Positions 6,406 through 14,453 of a stretch of DNA of 64,000 nucleotides are shown here, piece by piece. The stretch is from Microscilla marina ATCC 23134 (lineage in GTDB: Bacteria; Bacteroidota; Bacteroidia; Cytophagales; Microscillaceae): assembly GCF_000169175.1 (NCBI RefSeq), contig NZ_AAWS01000003.1, forward strand, positions 1 to 64,000, in the 5' to 3' direction. The position numbers and the translations under genes are program-made. Numbering within the stretch: position 1 is the first letter of the stretch; every line of letters begins with the position of its first letter. The notes beneath the pieces are model-generated. The model saw only the letters and a list, made by a program, of their open reading frames with translations. It was not told where the DNA came from and searched no databases.

Positions 6406-8184
6406 TTACTTTTTGAGGTCAATACTGTCGTTCCCAATCAAGATGGGTTGGTCGTGAATGCGTCCATCTTCGGGAGCATTTTCTAACTTGAGCACACCAC
6501 GTGGGCATACAGCGGCACATATCCCACAACCCACACACGAGGCGCGCACAATGTTTTGTCCTTTTTGGGCGTAAGCCCGAACGTCTATGCCCATTTCGCA
6601 ATAGGTAGAGCAATTGCCACAAGAAATGCACTGACCCCCGTTGGTAGTAATGCGAAAACGCGACTTGAAGCGTTGCACAATGCCCATATAGGCCGCCAAC
6701 GGACAACCAAAACGGCACCAAACCCGGTTACCCATCAAGGGGTAAAAGCCTGTACCCACTACCCCGGCAAATGCCGACCCAATCAGAAAGCCATAAACCT
6801 TTTGTACCATGTAAGTGTCTAAAAATAACACTTGCGATGCCCCCGTAAAGTAAGTATATAAAGTAAGTCCAGTCATGGCTACTGCAAACACCAATACACT
6901 ATGAATAAGGTAACGCTCTACCTTCCAGGCTTTTACCGATTTGTCGGACAATTGACGGTAAGGATCGCCCAAAGTTTCGGCAAGTCCGCCACACCCACAC
7001 ACCCACGAACAATACCAACGCTTGCCAAAGAAATAGGTCATAATGGGTACAGCTATAGCAAATAAAGCAATGCCCCAGCCCAGCATAAAAATACCCAAGG
7101 TTCCGGCTTTTACCATTCCGTCTATGTTGTAAGCAAAGAAAAAATCATAGTCAAGCGGCCAGATGTTCTTAAAGTCCATATAAGGTTGGTTGAACCTGAC
7201 CAATATTTCGGGAATAAGAAAAGCAAAGGCCAACTGGAAAAAGACTACCGAAGCTGTGCGCACCAATTGGTAGCGGTTGTGGCGGTATTTTACTGCCATA
7301 CGTACGCCCATGACCAACATAGCTACACAGTATAGCAAACCATACAAAAACCATTGGCTTGCCGGGTTGCCACTGAGTTCGTTGCTGAGAGGGTCTACCA
7401 TGAGCACCCAGCTGGTAATATATTCGGGAAACCAATACAAAAAAATGTAAAAGCTAATGAGAAAACTCCCCACCAAAATACCTATCCATCCGCGCGAAGT
7501 GCCTGGATGAGTAAATACGCCATTGTTTTTGATGCCTGGAAAGGAGGTGAGCGAGGGTAAAATATAAAGCAAGCCACCCACAGCCGCCAATGCTATAGTG
7601 AGCAAAAACCACAGGGCAGGATGAGCGGCTACCCATCCGTCGCTGGAGGCTTTGGTAATAGAAAAAAGCAGGTTTTTGATTTCGTAGCTACTAAACCCCT
7701 TTTTTTGGATTACATCATTGTTGATGTTTTGTATGGTAGTAGTCAGTTTTTCTTTGAGTGCCTTGGCATCGGCAAAGCTTTGCGACTCTAGCCAACCTGT
7801 ATAGTCTTTGAGCGCTTTGTTTTTAAAGTCGTTGAGTTCGTTGCCTTTGGGGTAAAGCTCATCAATAGGGCTTTTACTGTATTTTTTTCCATTTTTGGCG
7901 GCAATTGCGTCTATTTCTGCTTGGCTAAAGGCATACTTTTGTTTGATTTCGGCATTGGCAAGCTCAAACCCTCCCTTCAGATTGGCCACAAAGTTAAACT
8001 GGTCGCCAAACCGCTTGCGAAACATGGGGTCTACCTGGGGCGTAAGTGCCGCACGTTTGTCGGCATTGGTCACGGTGGTTTTGAGCACCTCTGGGGTAAG
8101 CTGATATTCGCCCAGGCTTAAAGTAGCAATAAAGGCAATAAAGCCCACCAAAAATAAGCTTAGCCCTATTTTTTGAATGTTCAT
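6406..8184 (-). CDS. Membrane polyferredoxin (NapH/NosR-like 4Fe-4S protein)
   Basis: A 592-residue inner-membrane protein. A first membrane helix (about 6-26) is followed by an extracytoplasmic domain (about 30-185) that I do not recognise and that lacks an obvious FMN-binding signature, then several membrane helices. Between helices are the NapH/NosR-type cysteine motifs WYCSWVCGCGG and WCRFGCP, and near the C-terminus two 4Fe-4S sets: CISCGNCSTYC (from Cys519) and CVGCGICAAVCP (from Cys550). Role: electron transfer across or along the membrane. It starts 5 bp after the FAD oxidoreductase stop, so the two form an operon and are probably redox partners. Confidence 0.85.
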   Translation of the reverse strand: MNIQKIGLSLFLVGFIAFIATLSLGEYQLTPEVLKTTVTNADKRAALTPQVDPMFRKRFGDQFNFVANLKGGFELANAEIKQKYAFSQAEIDAIAAKNGKKYSKSPIDELYPKGNELNDFKNKALKDYTGWLESQSFADAKALKEKLTTTIQNINNDVIQKKGFSSYEIKNLLFSITKASSDGWVAAHPALWFLLTIALAAVGGLLYILPSLTSFPGIKNNGVFTHPGTSRGWIGILVGSFLISFYIFLYWFPEYITSWVLMVDPLSNELSGNPASQWFLYGLLYCVAMLVMGVRMAVKYRHNRYQLVRTASVVFFQLAFAFLIPEILVRFNQPYMDFKNIWPLDYDFFFAYNIDGMVKAGTLGIFMLGWGIALFAIAVPIMTYFFGKRWYCSWVCGCGGLAETLGDPYRQLSDKSVKAWKVERYLIHSVLVFAVAMTGLTLYTYFTGASQVLFLDTYMVQKVYGFLIGSAFAGVVGTGFYPLMGNRVWCRFGCPLAAYMGIVQRFKSRFRITTNGGQCISCGNCSTYCEMGIDVRAYAQKGQNIVRASCVGCGICAAVCPRGVLKLENAPEDGRIHDQPILIGNDSIDLKK

Positions 8185-8188
8185 AATT

Positions 8189-9535
8189 TTAAATGTATTG
8201 TTTTTTGCGGTTAAAAATTCTTTTCCAGCTTCTTTTCTTGAGTCGAATATTTTCCCCGGTTTGCTGGTTGTAGGCGGCTATAATGGCGGCCTCGTGTTGG
8301 GTATACAACTCAGGGTCGAAATTGGCATCCTTCAGGTGAGCAATGGCATACGCTACTGATTTTCCCTGAGCAACCCAGTCGTTGCATACCTCGTGGCGTA
8401 AGCGTATGCCAAATACATTGATGCCCAGCAATTGCTGATTGCTTGCCTCATACACCAGACGCAAACTAATACGCTTGTTGGGGTGTTCCCAATAAAAAGC
8501 CCGTTCGTTTTCTTTAAGTTCGTTCCATACCCAGCCATAGGTTTGGTATTCTATATCAAAAAACTTTGCAGAGTTAAACCAAATTCCGGGCTTATACTCT
8601 GTGCGTTTGCCACACAAAGTTTGGGCAAGTGCTTCGCCCATCATTCTTCCTGTATACCATACTTGCTCTATGGGGCGTCGGTTGGCAAAAGGTTCGGTAA
8701 ACTCAGCACAGTCGCCCAAAGCATATACATCGGGTATGTTGGTTTCTAAAGTACGGTTTACCAATATGCCCCGGTTGAGGGCAATCTCTGAACCTTGCAA
8801 AAAATCTATATTGGGCACCACCCCAATGGTAAGCCCTACAAACTGGCAATCAATTTTCTTGTCATTATGGGTAATGATATGCTGCACCCGCCCATTGGCA
8901 TCGGGTACGATCTCTTTGAGTTCGGTTTGCAAGCGTAAGTCTACGTGGTGGTCGTGCGTCATGTGGCGGTTAATGAGTTCGCCCTCCTCTTTAGGCATTA
9001 CCCCACCCCAAAATCGATCTTCACGCACCAAAAAAGTAACCTCTATCTGGCGGCTTTGCAGCATTTCTGCCATTTCTACCCCAATAAGTCCTCCCCCCAC
9101 TATCACTGCCCGCCTAATGTCTTTAGTGTTTTGCTCCATCATCTCCAGGTCTTGTAAGCTATACAAACCCTGTACCCCTCTGGCATCTACACCTTTCCAG
9201 TCAAATTTGCGTGGCTTTGATCCCGTTGCAAGCACCAACACATCATAATCGAGGGTTTCGTTATTGTTCAAATACAGGGTTTTACGGTCAGTGTCTACCC
9301 GTTGTACATACGCTTTTTTGAGGGCGATTCGGTTCTTTTCCCAAAACCAATCTTCATACGGTTTGGTATCCTGGTAGCGCATGTGCCCCATATAAATGTA
9401 CATCAAGGCAGTACGCGAAAAGAAATGATCTGACTCGGCAGATACTACTGTAATGCGATGATCACTGTTTTTACGCACGTGGCGAGCAGTAGTAATCCCC
9501 GATATACCATTCCCGATAATGACAATATGTTTCAT
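8189..9535 (-). CDS. FAD/NAD(P)-dependent pyridine nucleotide-disulfide-type oxidoreductase
   Basis: A 448-residue soluble flavoprotein. The N-terminus has a dinucleotide-binding GNGISG motif (residues 8-13) for FAD; ATGSKPR near 104 and a second Rossmann motif VIVGGGLIGVEMAE (about 144) for NAD(P)H; NVYALGDCAEF-type FAD contact appears as DVYALGDCAEF. This is the architecture of nitrite-reductase-like/rubredoxin-reductase-like oxidoreductases. No redox-active CxxxxC is seen. First gene of a two-gene operon with the polyferredoxin downstream (5-bp gap), to which it may pass electrons. The exact substrate cannot be told. Confidence 0.85.
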   Translation of the reverse strand: MKHIVIIGNGISGITTARHVRKNSDHRITVVSAESDHFFSRTALMYIYMGHMRYQDTKPYEDWFWEKNRIALKKAYVQRVDTDRKTLYLNNNETLDYDVLVLATGSKPRKFDWKGVDARGVQGLYSLQDLEMMEQNTKDIRRAVIVGGGLIGVEMAEMLQSRQIEVTFLVREDRFWGGVMPKEEGELINRHMTHDHHVDLRLQTELKEIVPDANGRVQHIITHNDKKIDCQFVGLTIGVVPNIDFLQGSEIALNRGILVNRTLETNIPDVYALGDCAEFTEPFANRRPIEQVWYTGRMMGEALAQTLCGKRTEYKPGIWFNSAKFFDIEYQTYGWVWNELKENERAFYWEHPNKRISLRLVYEASNQQLLGINVFGIRLRHEVCNDWVAQGKSVAYAIAHLKDANFDPELYTQHEAAIIAAYNQQTGENIRLKKRSWKRIFNRKKQYI

Positions 9536-10211
9536 TTTTTTTAGTGGTTTTTGGGTGTTAGTAGTTGGGAGCTCCTACAGGGGCAAGCTTCAAGCGACAA
9601 GCCACAAGTGCCCCATGCTTTGCAAGTAGCTACTGATTTTATAGTACATTGGCTTTTAGTGGTTTATAAAATTGATAGATAGAAGCTTCTGTAGTTTCAA
9701 GGTACAGGCAACAATTCGCAAGGGTACTCTGTAAGTAGCCACTGATTTTTAATGTTTTATACACCCCATAGTTAAGCTGATGCATATCGGTGTTACACCC
9801 TGTGCTATCGGTGACTATTTTTAAACAGTTATCACTTGGTTGTTTAAAGATAGACGACGGCTTGTTTTGGGGTATTGTTTCGCACCCATTGGCAATAACT
9901 CTTGATTCGTTCCCAATTAAAAACTTGCTTCGTGTACCATCAAGCAATAGAACAATACCTTCCCCCCTCATAATTACATTTTAAATTACTATATTTCAGT
10001 TAGCATTGCAATTGAATACACTTCATTCACAAAAAATTAAGAGAATAGGTGTTTGACTTTGGTAACCTGAAGGCAATATAAGTGGTTCGGGGAGATATTT
10101 TTGTCGGGTAGATGACAGAAGTTTTTTACTTGAAAGTATTAAGTATTTGATTATGAGAGTACTGATAGCAACGCATTGCTCTTTTTCACTAAAATCCTAA
10201 ATATTTGTTAA
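9536..10211. other. Long intergenic region with degenerate direct repeats
   Basis: Separates divergent genes. At 9578-9606 the word GGGGCAAGCTTCAAGCGACA recurs (inverted) at about 46040-46070. A degenerate direct repeat GTAGCTACTGATTTT / GTAGCCACTGATTTT lies near 9625 and 9735. A 110-codon minus frame over 9639-9971 has no recognisable domain and overlaps these repeats, so I do not call it. Confidence 0.5.
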
Positions 10212-11297
10212 ATGCCTAACTTACCTCATATAGACCAGTTAAACGAACAAATAGCACTGGATGCCGACAATGATGAAGCGCGTTTTATGCGGGCAGAATA
10301 TTATTTCAGGCACCGTAATTATGCCCAGGCAAAACTTGATTATCAGGCAGCCATTGACATTAACCCTGAGTATGGGTTGGCGTATGTGGCGCTGGGGTAT
10401 GTAGACACTATAGAGAGAAGCACTGAGACAGCGTGCGCCTATTTTGAACAGGCACGCCTGTTGTACCCCACCAATAGTCAAGAGGCAGCGTGGGTACAAC
10501 AAGTAATTTGGGCCACCCAAAACCTGGCAAGCTACGGAGAAGACGCCAGCTATTACAACCGCAGAGGCATTAATCTAAACGATTTGAAACTCTATTGGCA
10601 GGCATTGGTCGACTACAGTCAAGCATTGGTGACCGATCCTGGATATAAATATAGTTATTATAACCGAGGACTTAACTACAACGAAATGGGGGAGTATGCA
10701 TTGGCAATTAAGGATTTTACGCAGGCCATTAGGCTTAAACCGGATGATCCCTGGCATTATAACGACCGGGGCAACAGTTATAATTACCTGAAAAGGTATG
10801 AAGAGGCTTTGAAAGATTACTTTAAAGGCATTAGCCTTGACCCAAACATTGCGGCGCTGTATGGCAATGTGGGCGATGTGTATTTTAGCCTGGGCAACCT
10901 GGAACAAGCCACACACTATATTGAGCTTGCCATTAACAAAGACCCACACGATGCTACCTACAAGGCTATCCTTGCCGAGATTTATTTGTGTGCTGGTGGC
11001 TATGAAAAAGCGTGGCAAATGATGATGCGAAATCGCACCTTGTTTGATGAATCAGCGTATGCGCTTGCCACTGATATTTTACAGTTGGTGTTGGCTTGTA
11101 TATTGGGGCACACCCAAGCGATAGATGCATTGGAAAAACGACTTTATATAGCAAAGCAGTTGGCAGAAACTGTAGATTGGGATTTTGATAGTTTGATGCG
11201 TTGGTTTAACAATACACAAGACCTGAGCGAAGGTACAAGGGTAGTTATTCAAAAGTATTTGGAAGTGGCCGTTGGACTAGTACCTCATCCAAAATAA
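10212..11297 (+). CDS. Tetratricopeptide-repeat protein
   Basis: A 361-residue cytoplasmic protein (no signal peptide) made of about seven TPR units: examples are ARFMRAEYYFRHRNYAQAKL with DYQAAIDINPEYGLAY, YSYYNRGLNYNEMGEYALAI with DFTQAIRLKPDDPWHYNDRG, and YGNVGDVYFSLGNLEQATHY. TPRs act as protein-protein interaction scaffolds; partner unknown. The last codons (Pro-His-Pro-Lys-stop) fall inside a 47-bp dispersed repeat shared with 34395-34441, so the natural C-terminus may have been replaced by repeat insertion. Transcription probably stops in the hairpin at 11327-11390. Confidence 0.85.
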   Translation: MPNLPHIDQLNEQIALDADNDEARFMRAEYYFRHRNYAQAKLDYQAAIDINPEYGLAYVALGYVDTIERSTETACAYFEQARLLYPTNSQEAAWVQQVIWATQNLASYGEDASYYNRRGINLNDLKLYWQALVDYSQALVTDPGYKYSYYNRGLNYNEMGEYALAIKDFTQAIRLKPDDPWHYNDRGNSYNYLKRYEEALKDYFKGISLDPNIAALYGNVGDVYFSLGNLEQATHYIELAINKDPHDATYKAILAEIYLCAGGYEKAWQMMMRNRTLFDESAYALATDILQLVLACILGHTQAIDALEKRLYIAKQLAETVDWDFDSLMRWFNNTQDLSEGTRVVIQKYLEVAVGLVPHPK

Positions 11298-11330
11298 ATG
11301 GTGCATTTACTTAGAGGATAAGGTACTAGT
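11284..11330 (+). repeat. 47-bp dispersed repeat, copy 1
   Basis: Matches the reverse complement of 34395-34441 at 46 of 47 positions. It overlaps the last four codons and the stop of the TPR gene. It contains TTTACTTAGAGGATAAGGTA. Confidence 0.85.
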
Positions 11331-11390
11331 GCATTAGGGATTAAATAAGTCGCCAAATAATATGTGAGTAACTTAGTACCTAATGCACTA
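11327..11390 (+). terminator. Hairpin downstream of the TPR gene
   Basis: TAGTGCATTAGG (11327-11338) pairs perfectly with CCTAATGCACTA (11379-11390) around a 40-nt loop. There is no U-run, so terminator function is uncertain; it may instead be part of the adjoining repeat element. Confidence 0.4.
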
Positions 11391-11461
11391 AGGTATATAT
11401 CTTAAATCATTTATCAAGTGCTAGGTTTTGTATGCAAACACCTTTCATTACTATTGTCAAT

Positions 11462-12346
11462 ATGAAAAAAACACTACTACTGCTGGGCTTACTTGTAGGC
11501 TTGGTACATTTGAGCCAAGGTCAAACCGACTCTTTGCACAACCTGCAAAATTACACGCCTGCCGTTGCGCTTAAAAAAGGGCAATTTGCTTACCGTTTCT
11601 GGAACCTGCTCTATACCCAAAAAGCCTTGTATGCCAACGATGGAGTGAGATTTGAGAGCAGCGAGCGGATTACTTATTTTACCTCGCAACATCACTTTAG
11701 CTATGGTATAAGCAAGCACCTACAGTTAGATACCGAAATATGGCTGAAGTCGGTACGGGCAGATTTGCCCCAAAACTCTCCATTGCAAGTATACCAGTTT
11801 ACTGGCTCAGACAGTATACGTACTGCTTTGACTTATGCAGGAGCGGGTGTTCGTTGGTCGCCCCAACCCGACAAAAAACGTTGGTCGCTGGTGAGCAAAA
11901 TACTTATTCCGCTGACCCCCAATCTGGAAAGTATTGATATTGTGCAGCCTTTTCTTGCCGAAGATCATTTTTGGTGGGTCAACGAAATCTACTTCGATCA
12001 AGTAGTAGCCGACAAACTCTATACTTTTTTGCAAGCAGGGGTGTGGTGGTCGTTGCCCAAAACAAGCAGTGAGCAAAACAGCATTTTGAGGCTACCCTTT
12101 CGGGGAATATTGAGTTATTTTGCCTCGCCCGTAATCAGTGCAAATTTGCAAGCAGGCTTTACGTTCCATCAGCAGTGGCAACAGCCCCAACGTAGCGGCT
12201 ACTGGGGCGACTTGGGCATAGGCTTGCGTTGGCAAATTGTGCCGGGTGCCCTTGAGCTACAAGCTGATTATCAGAAATATGTGCTGGGTAAAAATCAAGG
12301 GGCTGGCGAAACCTTTAACTTTGGTGTGCGATGGATCAGGTTTTGA
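11462..12346 (+). CDS. Outer-membrane beta-barrel-like secreted protein
   Basis: A 294-residue protein. The Met at 11462 is chosen because it starts a textbook signal peptide (MKKTLLLLGLLVGLVHLSQG, cleaved before QTDS); an upstream ATG at 11432 would add ten residues in front. The mature part has alternating aromatic/polar strands (HHFSYGISKHLQLDTEIWL, GAGVRWSPQ, AGVWWSLP, LGIGLRWQI) and ends with FNFGVRWIRF, a C-terminal Phe as in outer-membrane barrels. Family not named with confidence. The next gene overlaps its last 16 bp, so it is co-expressed with the GH113-like lipoprotein and may be part of the same envelope function. Confidence 0.75.
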   Translation: MKKTLLLLGLLVGLVHLSQGQTDSLHNLQNYTPAVALKKGQFAYRFWNLLYTQKALYANDGVRFESSERITYFTSQHHFSYGISKHLQLDTEIWLKSVRADLPQNSPLQVYQFTGSDSIRTALTYAGAGVRWSPQPDKKRWSLVSKILIPLTPNLESIDIVQPFLAEDHFWWVNEIYFDQVVADKLYTFLQAGVWWSLPKTSSEQNSILRLPFRGILSYFASPVISANLQAGFTFHQQWQQPQRSGYWGDLGIGLRWQIVPGALELQADYQKYVLGKNQGAGETFNFGVRWIRF

Positions 12347-13428
12347 AACATTGGGGTTGGGCTGTTTGGATGGCAATATGGGTCACCACTGCTTGTCAAA
12401 CCTCCCCCAAGACCGAGGCAAGGCATACCAGGCAACCAAACGAAAGAGTTATTCATCAACCGATGAAAAAAATTGACGGAGTGAGTTTTGTAAGTGCTGC
12501 CCAACCACCCAATGATCAAACCTTTGCTCCTATACGTCAGCGTGTACATGCCGACTGGGTAGCATTAGTGCCCTATGCTTTTTGTTTCAAAGATTCTACC
12601 CAAATACATTTTGACACCCCCCAACAATGGCAGGGCGAAACCACCCAAGGAATGATTGCTTATGCTAAATATGCCCGCCAACAACGTTTAAAATTGATGC
12701 TCAAACCTCATTTATGGATCATTCGGGGTGGTTTTACGGGTACACTTAGTTTTGGATCTACTGCCCGATGGCAGGCTTGGGCAAAGTCTTACGAAGCCTA
12801 CATTTTGCACTATGCTCACCTTGCCGACTCGCTGCAGGCAGAGTTGTTTTGCATAGGCACCGAGTTAGAAAGTTTTGTAAAAGCGCAGCCCCGGTTTTGG
12901 CAACAATTGATCGAAAAAATAAGGAAGGCATACCGGGGCAAGCTTACCTATGCGGCTAATTGGGACGAGTACAAACGGTTTCCTTATTGGACAATGCTCG
13001 ACTACATAGGCATAGATGCCTACTTTCCTTTGACAAAAGCCGCTACCCCTACCTTGCCCCAGCTCAAGGCAGGCTGGCAACGTTGGTTGAATGAAATAAG
13101 CCAGGTACAAAAACGCCACCACAAGCCAGTACTTTTTACTGAGTTTGGTTACCGCAGCATCGACCATACCGCCAACAAGCCTTGGGAATCAGGCAACCAC
13201 CGTCAAAAGGTAAACCTTGCCGGGCAAGCCCAGGCACTGGAGGCGCTTTTTCAAGTTTTTATGCTTCAACCTTGGTTTGCCGGAGGCTTTGTCTGGAAAT
13301 GGTTTGACGAAAATGTTCACCCTATCGACGCTACTACCCATACAGGCTACTCGCCCCAACACAAACCCGCCGAACAAGTACTGAACTTGTGGTATAAAAA
13401 AATGGGGGAGATGTTAGGTAAAGGTTGA
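12331..13428 (+). CDS. GH113-like glycoside hydrolase lipoprotein
   Basis: A 365-residue lipoprotein: hydrophobic N-terminus ending TTAC (Cys22). The rest is a TIM-barrel hydrolase resembling family GH113 (beta-mannanase): KLMLKPHLWI on strand 3, CIGTELES with the likely acid/base Glu178, YIGIDAYFPL, and LFTEFGYRS with the likely nucleophile Glu271, followed by GGFVWKWF near the end. Expected role is endo-hydrolysis of mannan-type polysaccharide at the cell surface or periplasm; substrate not proven. It overlaps the preceding outer-membrane gene by 16 bp, indicating an operon. No SusC/SusD pair is adjacent, so it is not a classical polysaccharide-utilisation locus. Confidence 0.75.
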   Translation: MDQVLKHWGWAVWMAIWVTTACQTSPKTEARHTRQPNERVIHQPMKKIDGVSFVSAAQPPNDQTFAPIRQRVHADWVALVPYAFCFKDSTQIHFDTPQQWQGETTQGMIAYAKYARQQRLKLMLKPHLWIIRGGFTGTLSFGSTARWQAWAKSYEAYILHYAHLADSLQAELFCIGTELESFVKAQPRFWQQLIEKIRKAYRGKLTYAANWDEYKRFPYWTMLDYIGIDAYFPLTKAATPTLPQLKAGWQRWLNEISQVQKRHHKPVLFTEFGYRSIDHTANKPWESGNHRQKVNLAGQAQALEALFQVFMLQPWFAGGFVWKWFDENVHPIDATTHTGYSPQHKPAEQVLNLWYKKMGEMLGKG

Positions 13429-13856
13429 AGTTTTTTAATTAAGAATTAGGGCTGTACGAAGTTTTAAAAATGTTTGACATACCGTTATTTAAAGCTAAAT
13501 CAAGAGGCTAAACGTAGGGGCAATCCCTTGCTGTAATGCAATGGAAGTTCGCGGTTTATCGGAATGGTTGCCCTAGCCGAGAGCAAACAAGCCCCAAAAA
13601 CAACTGCCTCGTGTTGGTTCTTGCTGGTGCACGTCGTCCTCACGTGTGCCATCGTAGGCAATTCAAGCCCAAAAAACAACTTCCTTGTGTTGGTTAATAC
13701 CTTGATTACCAATTTATTAAGCTAGTATTTTTTCTTGCAAAAGGCGGGAGATTTCACTATATTTGTCTATACTTTCAAGGTGAAAGTAAGCCCAAGAGGT
13801 GTAAGTTTTGGAAGACTACCTCAAGGGCTTTTTGCAAACAAATTAACATTTACAAT
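13429..13856. other. Intergenic region with a 32-bp direct repeat
   Basis: No convincing gene. Two copies of a 32-bp word (13588-13619 and 13664-13695; CAAGCCCCAAAAACAACTGC and CAAGCCCAAAAAACAACTTC at their starts) lie 76 bp apart. A 70-codon minus frame across 13500-13712 is a translation of these repeats. The last 100 bp lead into the small gene at 13857. Confidence 0.6.
13588..13695. repeat. Imperfect 32-bp direct repeat pair
   Basis: Copies 13588-13619 and 13664-13695 differ at only a few positions and both end GTGTTGGTT. The spacer has inverted-repeat potential (GCACG / CACGTGTGC). Confidence 0.7.
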
Positions 13857-14126
13857 ATGCAAGTTAATCAAAATTTGAATGGGCAACAAACCTGCCCCGC
13901 GCTCGACCTTCAAGACGTGATTTTAGATTTATTTCAGCAAAACCTAATGGCTCGGCTTGAGGTGTTGATTTTTGATGCTCAAGAGTTGTTAGAAACACGC
14001 GCACAACCTGCCGAAGACTTGGCAACCCCCAAAAAACTGGCAGACCAACTACGGTTGATGTCAACTCATATACACCATCTCAGCAACAACGTAGAGGTTT
14101 GGCAGTATTTGCAGCAAAATAAATAA
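13857..14126 (+). CDS. Small conserved-looking acidic helical protein
   Basis: An 89-residue protein, mostly helical and acidic (QDVILDLFQQNLMARLEVLI, LLETRAQPAEDL), without signal or membrane segments. I do not recognise it. It has its own leader and a strong intrinsic terminator 4 bp after the stop, so it is probably expressed as a single-gene unit. Confidence 0.65.
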   Translation: MQVNQNLNGQQTCPALDLQDVILDLFQQNLMARLEVLIFDAQELLETRAQPAEDLATPKKLADQLRLMSTHIHHLSNNVEVWQYLQQNK

Positions 14127-14130
14127 TGAT

Positions 14131-14168
14131 AAAAAAGCCCTCTGATGATTATTTCAGAGGGCTTTTTT
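14131..14168 (+). terminator. Strong intrinsic terminator
   Basis: AAAAAAGCCCTCTGA pairs perfectly with TCAGAGGGCTTTTTT (15-bp stem, 8-nt loop), ending in a T-run. Works in both directions; serves the 13857-14126 gene. Confidence 0.95.
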
Positions 14169-14453
14169 ATTGAATTTGCTATATTTTGAGGTGTTAAAAA
14201 AGCTTCAGGCTATTGTACCCTAACTCTTGACTTTAGCTGAGTTTAAAATTTTGTTTTTGCAAAACGAGCCAAGTTAAAAACGTAAAACCTTCGCGAATGT
14301 GGTGGTAATTTGAGGTTTCGATCGGGCGTGGGGACACTGCCCGAGGCGGGGAGGATTTCAGTATATGCTTGTCTACCATAACCTGAATTGTTTTATACCG
14401 TTACATAGAACAATAAGACGCGTAAGCCTTACTATTTTATACGAACTTTTACT

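Noticed and set aside
8601-9248. 215-codon plus-strand ORF
   Set aside because: Antisense shadow of the FAD oxidoreductase; no family features.
9639-9971. 110-codon minus-strand ORF
   Set aside because: No recognisable domain, overlaps degenerate direct repeats, no ribosome site or promoter seen.
13500-13712. 70-codon minus-strand ORF
   Set aside because: Runs across the 32-bp direct repeats; looks like repeat translation.
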